From NCBI GenBank assembly GCA_964490935.1, contig CAZBEO010000001.1, forward strand, positions 1-64,000: a stretch of 64,000 bases of DNA. Reading direction: 5' to 3'. Under the pieces are notes generated by a model, which did no database searches, was not told where the DNA came from, and saw only the letters and a list, made by a program, of their open reading frames with translations. Position numbers and translations under genes: made by a program. Of this stretch, positions 25,401 to 32,841 are shown piece by piece (position 1 is the first letter of the stretch; each line of letters opens with the position of its first letter). This DNA comes from JAQVYB01 sp964490935 (lineage in GTDB: Bacteria; Verrucomicrobiota; Kiritimatiellia; RZYC01).

Positions 25401-26582
25401 TCATTTAAGCCATTCAATGGGATCTGTTTTAAAGAAAACTTCAAACGGAATGCCCGACGGACCAACGACGACTGCTTTCGCATCGGGATATTCTCGCCGG
25501 AAGGCCGAAAGGCCCTGCTGATACCCCGGCCGTCCACTTTTTACCTCCAGCGCACAAATGGACTCCCCGTTCGATAGCACGTAATCTACTTCGTGCGGCC
25601 CTCTTCGCCAATACGTAACCACGCTGTTTGTACCAACGAGATAGTTCAGCAAGTGGGCTCCGACGGCGTTCTCAATAAGGCGTCCGCGCCAGGTGGAATC
25701 CTGCATAGCCTTCTCACGGCTTTTCATACACAACCCATTGATCAGCGCATTATTCCAGAGTACCAGCTTAGGGCTGCTTCCCCGTTTCTTAACATGCCCT
25801 TTCGAAAACAATTCCAACCCGCTGACCAGATACGCCCGATCAAGCAGCGTCAGGTAATGAGCCAGGGTCGTGGTATTGCCTGCATCATTCAACTGTCCGA
25901 GCATTTTATTATAGGAGAATAACTGGGCGGGAAAAGCTGCTGCCAGCCCGAATAGATTTCGCAGCAGGGCGGGTTTGTTGATCGGCTGCATTTGAAGGAC
26001 GTCTCTCGAGATGGTTGATTCCACCAAGGCATCTCGAACGTATTGCTTCCAATCATCCTCATTGTCGACGAACCGGGCCGCACCCGGATAACCGCCGAAA
26101 AAGAACCAATCCTCCAGCGACCAACCGAACGCTTCCTGCGTTTCCGCCCAATCCCAATGTGAAAATCGGTGAAGAAAAAAACGACCAGCCAAACTTTCCG
26201 TCAGCCCTTTTTGCAGCAGGAGCGCCGAGGAGCCCAGCAGCAGGAGCCGAATGTCGGCCTTGCGGCCATCCCAGAAATACTTAATCGCCTCGCTCCAATT
26301 CGGGAGCTTTTGCACCTCATCCAGGATCAGCAGCACGGGGGAGTTGTTTTTTGCACACTCCATTTCGGCCCGCTGCCATTGCGAGCTCAACCACGAATCG
26401 GCATCGGAAACCATGTAATCCGCCGTGGCATAGATAGAAGGATAGTCCAGTTCGGCGGCAATCTGGCGGGAGGCAGTGGTCTTCCCCACTTGACGGGGAC
26501 CTGTAATCACTTGAAAAACCGACGGCGTTTCGACCAGTTTACGCACAATCGCCGGCACAGAATGTCTTTTTATTTCATTCAT
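25401..26582 (-). CDS. AAA (AAA_14) ATPase with DUF4143, second copy
   Basis: About 393 residues from MNEIKRHSV (Met at 26582); the frame is open upstream to 26618, so the start is uncertain and no clear Shine-Dalgarno supports any choice. The P-loop GPRQVGKTT, Walker B LLILDEVQKLP and sensor LLLLGSSALLLQKGLTESLAGR are intact, followed by DUF4143 and a terminal HEVDYVLSNGESICALEVKS nuclease-like segment. It is the same family as the ATPase at 23054-24235 but clearly diverged, so this is not a recent tandem duplication. Cellular role unknown. Confidence 0.82.
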   Translation of the reverse strand: MNEIKRHSVPAIVRKLVETPSVFQVITGPRQVGKTTASRQIAAELDYPSIYATADYMVSDADSWLSSQWQRAEMECAKNNSPVLLILDEVQKLPNWSEAIKYFWDGRKADIRLLLLGSSALLLQKGLTESLAGRFFLHRFSHWDWAETQEAFGWSLEDWFFFGGYPGAARFVDNEDDWKQYVRDALVESTISRDVLQMQPINKPALLRNLFGLAAAFPAQLFSYNKMLGQLNDAGNTTTLAHYLTLLDRAYLVSGLELFSKGHVKKRGSSPKLVLWNNALINGLCMKSREKAMQDSTWRGRLIENAVGAHLLNYLVGTNSVVTYWRRGPHEVDYVLSNGESICALEVKSGRPGYQQGLSAFRREYPDAKAVVVGPSGIPFEVFFKTDPIEWLK

Positions 26583-26749
26583 AGAGAAAGAGTAACCAAT
26601 CATACTCAATGACTGCAAGATTATTGCTCAATGGAGAAGGCCCCGGCAGGATAAGCAGGAGGAAAATCCGGTCCATCCCCTTCATCCCGTCTAAAATTAT
26701 TGGTTACGACTATACTGCTCCAGTCTCTAGGCGCACCATGGGCACCCCC

Positions 26750-27244
26750 TCACTTCATCAGCATACCCAGCATGACCTTATCCCACACCCATTGCACGCG
26801 CTCCTTGAACTGCGTGAAGCGCTTGATTCGTTTCTTTATGAACTTCAGTTCTTCGTTGTTCTTTTGCGTGCCGTATTCCTTCAGCAGGCTCTGCGTCTGC
26901 TTGAGAACCTCTTCCGTGCGTTCCATGTGCTGTGCAATACTGTCGAGCATGGCCTTGCGCATGAACTTGCCCCAGTCTTCCGTCGCCTCGTAATAATCCT
27001 TGCGGTCCCCTTTTTTCCATACCTTCTTCAGAGCACCCCACTGCTCCAGTTGTCGAACCGACATGCTGGCGCTGCCTTTGCTGATACCGAGGGCTTCGGT
27101 CAGGGCATCGAGACTCTGTGCCTCGCTGCTCAAATAGAGATGGGCAAAAATCTGCCCGATCACCCGCCCCACGCCAAAGGATTGCGTAGCGCCCCCAGCC
27201 AATTCCACAAACGGAGCACGCAGTTCATTCACTTGTTCTTGCAT
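26750..27244 (-). CDS. GbsR/MarR-family transcriptional regulator
   Basis: A 164-residue winged helix-turn-helix protein. The GbsR-type N-terminus is RVIGQIFAHLYLSSEAQSLD; the HTH spans LDALTEALGISKGSASMSVR, then QLEQWGALKKVWKKGDRKDYYEA forms the wing. A long charged C-terminal helix suited to dimerisation follows. GbsR proteins control osmoprotectant or cell-envelope genes in other bacteria; no such target is adjacent here. A 20-bp palindrome about 100 bp upstream (27343-27362) is a candidate operator for autoregulation. Confidence 0.8.
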   Translation of the reverse strand: MQEQVNELRAPFVELAGGATQSFGVGRVIGQIFAHLYLSSEAQSLDALTEALGISKGSASMSVRQLEQWGALKKVWKKGDRKDYYEATEDWGKFMRKAMLDSIAQHMERTEEVLKQTQSLLKEYGTQKNNEELKFIKKRIKRFTQFKERVQWVWDKVMLGMLMK

Positions 27245-27597
27245 AGACTTCGTCCCTGTGAAGTCCCGGACGGCGAGGCTTCCCTTGGCTGTTTACGAAT
27301 AGTTGTGAACCGGATTTCTGACATGAAAACGACACGCCTGTGCGTTCATTTTGTTTTGAACGTATCATATCCCGCGTCGGGGTCAAGCGGGAAACAAGGC
27401 CCATGCGGGGTGGCGGGGAGGGGTATGGATCGCACGGGCGCTGCAAGCGAATGGCTACTTCAATACAGCATTTCGCAAACTTTCGTTTGCATGCAGCAAT
27501 CCGTCATCTCATCCCGGAGTCGGCTATACCTGTGATCGTGGACTACAGCTTCGAGCAACTATATGCCCAAAAATCGGACGGATTGCTACGGGTTGCT
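27245..27597. other. Intergenic region upstream of gbsR-like gene
   Basis: A 353-bp gap between flgA (its 3' end) and the GbsR-like gene. It contains the 27343-27362 palindrome and a small hairpin at 27475-27490 (arms GCAAAC and GTTTGC, loop TTTC) that lacks a T-run. No gene or RNA was recognised. The part next to the regulator must contain its promoter. Confidence 0.5.
27343..27362. promoter_or_regulatory. Palindromic operator candidate for GbsR-like regulator
   Basis: CGTTCA and TGAACG arms with an 8-bp T/G spacer, about 100 bp upstream of the regulator start. GbsR/MarR dimers bind such short-arm palindromes. Autoregulation is inferred. Confidence 0.4.
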
Positions 27598-28566
27598 TTA
27601 GAGTTGGGCGACGCGGGCCTTTTGAATCCCGGTGAGCTGCACGAGTATCTGCCGCTTGGAGCGTTCGTTCATGCAGAGAATGCGTTCACCGAGGCGCCCG
27701 GTGCTGAGGGCCTTGGCGCGCAGAGAAATCTGCAGGCTGCCCTGGCCAGCGGTCACCATGATGTAGTCGCCTTTTTTGGCGCACAAGGGGGTCCGCACGT
27801 AGTTGCGCAGAATGGGCGTGCCCTGTTTGACGGCGCGGTCCATTTCCTGGCCGGTGATGGCTTCCTCCACCGGGATGCGCTTTTCGCCTTTGCGCTCCAC
27901 CGGCATCCGTTCGCTGCGCAGGTCTTCCGGCTGGAGGAGTTGCCCGCAATCCAGGGCCCGTCCGGCCACCCAGACCTGCTGCAATTCATATTTTTTCAGT
28001 CGGACCGGGACATTGCAAATCGGCACTCCATCCACGGAGATATCGACCAGATAGGTGTCGTACTGATTAAAATTCCGGGCCTTGCGCGAGCGCGTCACCT
28101 GGAAAGCGGTTTCGCCGCGCGGTATCCAGATGTTGCGCTGGAGGGGCGCGAACTCCAGCATGAACTCATCGGAGTTGCCGCTCTTTATTCCGAGATGCTG
28201 CTCGACGGCTCCGGTCACTTCGCGGGGGGTGACCCGCCGTTGGGAACGGCTGACGGTGATCTTAATACTCCCGCTCACGCTGGCCGATTTCATGTCGGGG
28301 TATTGCTGAAGAGCGTAGGCCACGGAGGTGAGCGGATAGACGGATGCTTCGTTGTCGAGGGGCGCATCGAACACCTTGCGATCGAGCCAACCTTCCGGGA
28401 TGCCGGTCTGGTCCATCAGCATATCGCGCAGGAGAATGTCGGGTCCGGTTGAAACCACATCCGATTTAATCATCAGCACCTGGGCGCAGGCGAAGACGGG
28501 TACGGCGAGACAGCAAGCAATCAGCAGCAGTCTCCGGGCGTGGGTGCAGGCGTATTTTTTCATCAC
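27598..28566 (-). CDS. flgA: Flagellar P-ring assembly chaperone FlgA
   Basis: A 322-residue periplasmic protein with a Sec signal peptide (RRLLLIACCLAVPVFACA). The C-terminal SAF domain is typical of FlgA: VWVAGRALDCGQLLQPEDLR, then GTPILRNYVRTPLCAKKGD and GQGSLQISLRAKALSTGRLGE. FlgA helps FlgI assemble into the P ring around the rod. It is the last gene of flgF-flgG-flgA, 21 bp after flgG. Its N-terminal region is longer than in E. coli FlgA (219 residues), as in other long FlgA proteins with an extra beta-clip domain. Confidence 0.88.
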   Translation of the reverse strand: MMKKYACTHARRLLLIACCLAVPVFACAQVLMIKSDVVSTGPDILLRDMLMDQTGIPEGWLDRKVFDAPLDNEASVYPLTSVAYALQQYPDMKSASVSGSIKITVSRSQRRVTPREVTGAVEQHLGIKSGNSDEFMLEFAPLQRNIWIPRGETAFQVTRSRKARNFNQYDTYLVDISVDGVPICNVPVRLKKYELQQVWVAGRALDCGQLLQPEDLRSERMPVERKGEKRIPVEEAITGQEMDRAVKQGTPILRNYVRTPLCAKKGDYIMVTAGQGSLQISLRAKALSTGRLGERILCMNERSKRQILVQLTGIQKARVAQL

Positions 28567-28587
28567 AATGCTCCTTTTAAATGATTC

Positions 28588-29370
28588 CTATCGTCTCAAG
28601 GTGTTGGCAATGCCTTCCATTTCATCGGCGGCCTTGATGGTTTTCGAGTTGGCTTCGTAGGCGCGCTGCGAGAGGATCATGTGCACAAGTTCTTCGGCGG
28701 CATTCACGGCGGACGTTTCGGTGTACTTATGCGCTACCGTACCCATGCCTTCCTCTCCGGGAATCATGCCGGCCTGCGGGGCACCGCTGGATTCCGATTC
28801 CGTAAACAGATTCCGCCCTATGCTGCGGAGCCCTTCGGGATTCTGAAAGCGGACAAGCGTGACCTGGGCCAACTGAACCGGGTCGCCGTTGACGATCACG
28901 GTAAAGGACCCATCGGGTGCAACCGTGGTTTCGGTGGTTCCTTCGGGGATGTTGTCGAATCCGGTAACGCGATAGCCATCCACCGTGACGACCTCGCCGG
29001 TGGAGGTGCTGCGGAAGTTGCCGTCGCGAGTATAACCGGCGGTACCATCGGGCAGCGTAACCTCAAAAAACCCTTCGCCTTCGACCGCAAAATCCAGGTC
29101 ACGTCCCGTTTCTTTGAGCGAGCCCTGCCGGAAGACTTTGGCGATTTCCGTCACCTTGGTGCCGTGTCCGATCTGTATGCCGTTGGGAATCTGGGCATCC
29201 CCGGATTCGGCGCCGGGGGTTAGCAGGGTGGAATAGAGCATGTCCCCAAAGGAGATGCGGCTGGGTTTGTAGCCGGTGGTATTGATGTTGGCCAAGTTGT
29301 TGGCGATGGTGTCCAACGCCAGTTCCTGTGCCCTCATGCCTGATACGCCTGCCCATAATGAACGTTCCAT
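28588..29370 (-). CDS. flgG: Flagellar distal rod protein FlgG
   Basis: A 260-residue protein of normal FlgG length. The N-terminal rod motif is SGMRAQELALDTIANNLANI followed by NTTGYKPSRISFGD; the middle has DLDFAVEGEGFFEVTLPDG and YTRDGNFRSTSTGEVV. The C-terminus ends in EELVHMILSQRAYEANSKTI and KAADEMEGIANTLRR, the coiled-coil partner of the N-terminal helix. It forms the distal flagellar rod across the periplasm. It lies 24 bp after flgF in the same operon. Confidence 0.95.
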   Translation of the reverse strand: MERSLWAGVSGMRAQELALDTIANNLANINTTGYKPSRISFGDMLYSTLLTPGAESGDAQIPNGIQIGHGTKVTEIAKVFRQGSLKETGRDLDFAVEGEGFFEVTLPDGTAGYTRDGNFRSTSTGEVVTVDGYRVTGFDNIPEGTTETTVAPDGSFTVIVNGDPVQLAQVTLVRFQNPEGLRSIGRNLFTESESSGAPQAGMIPGEEGMGTVAHKYTETSAVNAAEELVHMILSQRAYEANSKTIKAADEMEGIANTLRR

Positions 29371-29394
29371 GACTCCTCCTTGTGTAAAAACCGA

Positions 29395-30144
29395 CTAGGC
29401 ACCCAGGGTGTTGATCATTTTAGTTTGATCCTCATCAAAGGTCCGTACCATCCGTTGATTGGCCTCAAAGGCCCGCATACAACTGATCATCTCCGCCAGC
29501 TCGTCGTAAATGGTCGTATTGCTTGCCTCGAGCGTCTTGTGCACAATTTCGTATTTATCAACATCGCCCTCACGGGCTGGCATATCTTCGGGCGCGCTGT
29601 AGAGTGCCGTTCCGGCCCGATCCAGGCGCTGCAAATCTTCAAACTGAACCACCTTGAGTGTGCCAAGCAGGTTGTTCTGCGCATCCCGAATGGTTCCGTC
29701 CGGCCCGGCGATGAGTTGGGAAAGATTGGCCTCCGGCGGCACGACAATATTGCCGTTGGCGCCCTGCACCGGCATGCCGTCCATATTCTGCAGCGTACCA
29801 TCCGGCCCCATCTTGAAATTCCCGTTTCGAGTATATAAATCGCGCTTGTCATCCCGTACCACAAAAAAACCGCTTCCCTGCACCGCGAAGTCCAGCGGAC
29901 GTTCGGTCTGCTTGAGTGGTCCTTCGGTAAAATCAATGAAAACCGGATCAAATCGACCTTTTTCGCGCAGGTCTTTGTAGAAATCAACCGACTGATTCAG
30001 GAGGGTGTCGAACACCTGGTCGCCCACGGTGAGCTTCTTAAATCCAGGCATCGAGCTGTTCGCGATATTCTCGCTTATTGCCTGAAGGCGGTCCTGCTCG
30101 CGGCCAAGCATCTGAAATTCTGGACTGTAGAAATCGGCACTCAT
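29395..30144 (-). CDS. flgF: Flagellar proximal rod protein FlgF
   Basis: A 249-residue FlgF/FlgG-family protein. The start at MSADFYSPEFQMLG is chosen because about 23 residues then precede SENIANSSMPGFKK, as in the family. The body has RPLDFAVQGSGFFVVRDDKR and YTRNGNFKMGPDGTL, and the C-terminal helix ends ANQRMVRTFDEDQTKMINTL. As first gene of the operon and shorter than FlgG in its C-terminal part it is best called FlgF. No Shine-Dalgarno precedes the ATG; a sigma-54-like promoter predicts a transcript starting about 1 nt before it, so a leaderless mRNA is likely. Confidence 0.85.
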   Translation of the reverse strand: MSADFYSPEFQMLGREQDRLQAISENIANSSMPGFKKLTVGDQVFDTLLNQSVDFYKDLREKGRFDPVFIDFTEGPLKQTERPLDFAVQGSGFFVVRDDKRDLYTRNGNFKMGPDGTLQNMDGMPVQGANGNIVVPPEANLSQLIAGPDGTIRDAQNNLLGTLKVVQFEDLQRLDRAGTALYSAPEDMPAREGDVDKYEIVHKTLEASNTTIYDELAEMISCMRAFEANQRMVRTFDEDQTKMINTLGA

Positions 30145-30155
30145 GCCGTGGGAAA

Positions 30156-30171
30156 AGCAGGTTGAATGCCA
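30156..30171 (-). promoter_or_regulatory. Sigma-54-like promoter of flgFGA
   Basis: On the minus strand TGGCATTCAACCTGCT matches the -24/-12 consensus (GG and GC with the exact 12-bp step). The predicted start point is near 30145, one base before the flgF ATG. Confidence 0.65.
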
Positions 30172-30213
30172 CGCTTCGACCATTTCTTGCCAATACCTAT
30201 ACCGAACCAACCC

Positions 30214-30248
30214 ACCTGCAACCTGCAACCCGCAACCCGGCACCTGCA
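30214..30248. repeat. Five tandem heptamers between divergent flagellar promoters
   Basis: Five consecutive 7-bp units starting at 30214, 30221, 30228, 30235 and 30242: ACCTGCA twice, ACCCGCA, ACCCGGC, ACCTGCA. They lie between the two sigma-54-like promoters, at about -69 to -103 of the flgF start point, where enhancer-binding activators usually bind. The function is inferred; simple slippage is the alternative. Confidence 0.7.
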
Positions 30249-30259
30249 CCCGCCTGATG

Positions 30260-30275
30260 TGGCATTCCTCCTGCT
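30260..30275 (+). promoter_or_regulatory. Sigma-54-like promoter of flgHIJNK
   Basis: TGGCATTCCTCCTGCT has GG and GC at the correct 12-bp step and shares 14 of 16 bases with the divergent flgF element. The predicted start point is near 30286, giving a 36-nt leader with AGAGGTG before the flgH ATG. Confidence 0.65.
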
Positions 30276-30321
30276 ACCCTTATGCCATGAATGTAGAAAT
30301 AACCCGTGTAAGAGGTGCTTT

Positions 30322-30936
30322 ATGAAGAGGATGAACCCCTTGATCTATAGCGGAATGCTCTGTTTGATGCTGACCTCATCCTCCTTGGCCGCAAGAAGTT
30401 GGAACATGGCGGCTAATTTCTACGGGCACAAGAAAGCCCGCGAGGTCGGCGACCTGCTGACCGTCCGCATCACGGAAGCCTCGAGTGTAGAAAAAGATGC
30501 CTCCCGCAGTGATAAAAAAAGCTACGGTTTGGGCGGATCGGCCAGTTTCGCTCATCCCACCATAGATAGCCGCGAGCTGGAATGGACCAATGCCACCCTC
30601 CCGAAGTTCTCCGTGGCCGCTAACCGCGACTTCTCTGGACAGGGTGCCGTTTCCGACTCAGACAAGTTTGAAACGTTCATCACCGTGCGCGTCATGGACG
30701 TGCTTCCGAACGGCGATTTGCTCATCGAAGGCAAGCGCTCTCTGATTCTGAAGAACGATACCGTGCAGGTGGTCCTGACCGGCGCCGTGCGCGTGCGGGA
30801 CATTGACAATCAAAACACCATCGAATCCACGAAGATTGCCGATGCCGTCATTCAATATCAAACCAGCGGTTCTCTCGAACGAACAACGAAGAAAGGGCTC
30901 CTTCCCCGATTTGTGGATTGGGTGAACCCGTTCTGA
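30322..30936 (+). CDS. flgH: Flagellar L-ring protein FlgH
   Basis: A 204-residue secreted protein from ATG 30322 with AGAGGTG upstream. FlgH motifs are KAREVGDLLTVRITEASSVEKDA, then TVRVMDVLPNGDLLIEGKR and GAVRVRDIDNQNTIESTKIADA, ending with the family tail RFVDWVNPF. It forms the outer-membrane L ring. FlgH is usually a lipoprotein, but here the signal peptide (MLCLMLTSSSLAA) has its only cysteine inside the hydrophobic core and no lipobox, so lipidation is doubtful. First gene of the plus-strand flagellar operon, 10 bp before flgI. Confidence 0.92.
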   Translation: MKRMNPLIYSGMLCLMLTSSSLAARSWNMAANFYGHKKAREVGDLLTVRITEASSVEKDASRSDKKSYGLGGSASFAHPTIDSRELEWTNATLPKFSVAANRDFSGQGAVSDSDKFETFITVRVMDVLPNGDLLIEGKRSLILKNDTVQVVLTGAVRVRDIDNQNTIESTKIADAVIQYQTSGSLERTTKKGLLPRFVDWVNPF

Positions 30937-30946
30937 GGACGATCAC

Positions 30947-32104
30947 ATGAAAACAAACAAACGACTTTTCTATTTTAAAAACAATGCGGCGCGGCGTCTG
31001 ATCGCCTGTTTCGCGGCGCTGGCTCTGCTGCCGTTCGGCACACCGACACAGGCCGCCGTCACGGCACGCCTGAAGGACATCGTGCGCATCGAGGGTGTGG
31101 ATGCGGTGCAGTTGGTCGGCTACGGCATCGTGGTCGGACTCAGCGGCTCGGGCGACAAGGACCTCCAGCTCACCAAGCAGACCGTGGCCAACCTCCTCGA
31201 ACAGTTTCGCATCACGATTCCCTCCACCGACATCAAAAGCAAGAATACGGCAGCGGTCATGGTCACCGCCAGCGCACCCGCCTTTCACCGCGAGGGCGAC
31301 CGCGTGAACATTCAGGTCTCCACCATGGGCGACGCTTCCTCGCTCGAGGGCGGCATTCTCCTGATGACGCCGATGCTCGCTCCCGACGGCGTACTCTATG
31401 CCCTTTCCCAGGGCGCGCTGACGGTCTCGGGCTATTCCTCTGGCGTAGGCGGACGTGGAGGGCAGTCGGAGCAGGTGAATTATACCTCCGTCGGCTACAT
31501 CCCGGGCGGCGCGGTGCTTCGCTACAGCCAGACCGAATCCTTTATTCAGGAAGGCATCATCCGCCTGGCCCTCAATCATGCCGATTTCACGACAGCCAAC
31601 CGCCTGGCCGATGCGATCAACAAACTCTACGAAGGCTCGGCGGCGGTACGCGATGCCTCGTCGGTCTTTGTCCGTGTGCCTTCCGACATTATCGACATCG
31701 GGCAGACGGCCCGCTTCATGGCCAGCCTGGAATCGCTCACGATCGAGCCGGATGCACAGTCCAAGGTGATCATCAACGAGCGCAGCGGCACCATTGTGAT
31801 GGGCGGCAACGTACACATTGCCGAGGCCGTTGTGGCACACGGCAACCTGACTGTGCGCATTACCTCGAACCTAGCTGGCTACATGCCCGAACCCTTTACC
31901 ACGGCGGAGGCCCTGGTGCTCGAAGAAACGCGCACGCAGGTACACGAGGAGAATGCCAAGGTCATGCTGCTGCCCGGCACCACCACCGTGCAGGAACTAG
32001 CCGCCCTCCTCAATGAAGTGGGCACCACACCACGCGACATCATCTCCATTCTCGAGGCCCTGCAGAATCTCGGCGCACTGCAAATGGAAGTGCAAACCAT
32101 GTAA
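30947..32104 (+). CDS. flgI: Flagellar P-ring protein FlgI
   Basis: A 385-residue periplasmic protein of normal FlgI length. The signal peptide ends near residue 36 (PFGTPTQAA); the mature part starts with RLKDIVRIEGVDAVQLVGYG and IVVGLSGSGDKD. Later stretches are NTAAVMVTASAPAF, GDRVNIQVSTMGDASSLEGG and, near the end, TTTVQELAALLNEVGTTPRD, all highly characteristic. It makes the P ring in the peptidoglycan layer, with FlgA as chaperone. The end (LQNLGALQMEVQTM) is the usual C-terminus. Confidence 0.96.
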   Translation: MKTNKRLFYFKNNAARRLIACFAALALLPFGTPTQAAVTARLKDIVRIEGVDAVQLVGYGIVVGLSGSGDKDLQLTKQTVANLLEQFRITIPSTDIKSKNTAAVMVTASAPAFHREGDRVNIQVSTMGDASSLEGGILLMTPMLAPDGVLYALSQGALTVSGYSSGVGGRGGQSEQVNYTSVGYIPGGAVLRYSQTESFIQEGIIRLALNHADFTTANRLADAINKLYEGSAAVRDASSVFVRVPSDIIDIGQTARFMASLESLTIEPDAQSKVIINERSGTIVMGGNVHIAEAVVAHGNLTVRITSNLAGYMPEPFTTAEALVLEETRTQVHEENAKVMLLPGTTTVQELAALLNEVGTTPRDIISILEALQNLGALQMEVQTM

Positions 32105-32118
32105 CTGGAGAAACCGTC

Positions 32119-32436
32119 ATGATAAATCCCATCTCATCCAACGATGCACTTCCCGCCACCCTCGCCATGCAGGGGCGGCGTGCCGGCGAAAAACCCGATC
32201 CACTGCGCGAAGCCTGCGAAGATGCCGAAGGCCTTTTTGCAAGCCTTCTGCTGAAGGAAGGATTGAAGCCCGTGCTGGATGAAGCCGGCGAAGGAGAATC
32301 GCACTCGGGTGCGCTGTTGGAATTTTCAATCGAGGAAATGGCCCAGGAAATGGGCCGTCAAGGGCTGCTCGGAGTGGCCGATCAGTTTTATGAGCAATTG
32401 GCGGGGCAATCCAATCCGTTCGGAGGAGCACAATGA
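32119..32436 (+). CDS. flgJ: FlgJ rod-binding domain protein (no muramidase domain)
   Basis: A 105-residue protein equal to the N-terminal rod-binding domain of FlgJ: REACEDAEGLFASLLLKEGL, then SHSGALLEFSIEEMAQEMGR and QGLLGVADQFYEQL. The C-terminal peptidoglycan hydrolase found in E. coli FlgJ is absent, as in many non-enterobacteria, so another lytic enzyme must open the wall for rod passage. GGAG precedes the ATG. Its stop overlaps the next ATG by four bases. Confidence 0.88.
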   Translation: MINPISSNDALPATLAMQGRRAGEKPDPLREACEDAEGLFASLLLKEGLKPVLDEAGEGESHSGALLEFSIEEMAQEMGRQGLLGVADQFYEQLAGQSNPFGGAQ

Positions 32437-32837
32437 ACCACAACGCGGTATCCGCAGAACTCAAAGACTGCCTGAAGCTGGTGGAGTCCGAAGCCTCCAA
32501 TCTCCAGAAGGCCCTGCTCTCGCGCGACAGCGCCCTCATTCTGGACGCCGTCACACGGCAGCGCATCGCCCTGGATCAAATTCAATCGTACATCAGCGAG
32601 AACCAGGCCGACATGCGCTTCACGCCTACAGAAAAGAAGCGCGTCCTTCAGCCGATGATGCACCGCATACGCCGCGTGCTGACCATGAACGAACGCATGG
32701 CGCGAACACTCCTCGGCGTGATCGATAAAACGCTCTCGAATCTGGCCATCGGAACCAAAAATACAGCCAATGTCTACAATGGATACGGGCGCATCGCCGG
32801 CATGGCCGCGCCTATTCTGATCAACGCACAGGGGTAA
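32433..32837 (+). CDS. flgN: FlgN-like flagellar export chaperone
   Basis: A 134-residue, mainly helical protein (ELKDCLKLVESEASNLQKAL at the N-terminus, VTRQRIALDQIQSYISENQA in the middle, and MNERMARTLLGVIDKTLSNL near the C-terminus). FlgN proteins chaperone FlgK and FlgL to the export gate. Sequence conservation in this family is weak, so the call rests on size, helix content and position directly before flgK, a common arrangement. It overlaps flgJ by four bases and ends 4 bp before flgK. Confidence 0.75.
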   Translation: MNHNAVSAELKDCLKLVESEASNLQKALLSRDSALILDAVTRQRIALDQIQSYISENQADMRFTPTEKKRVLQPMMHRIRRVLTMNERMARTLLGVIDKTLSNLAIGTKNTANVYNGYGRIAGMAAPILINAQG

Positions 32838-32841
32838 CGTC

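Noticed and set aside
27340..28452. 370-codon open frame opposite flgA
   Set aside because: It runs antisense to a clear flgA gene, has no recognisable family and reflects the GC-rich codon pattern of the other strand.
30214..30248. Heptamer array considered as a CRISPR or VNTR coding repeat
   Set aside because: Units are contiguous 7-mers without spacers and no coding frame there has support; kept as a promoter-region repeat.
30848..31840. 330-codon open frame opposite flgH/flgI
   Set aside because: Antisense to flgI, which has full family conservation; the product is His/Asp/Gly-rich mirror sequence.
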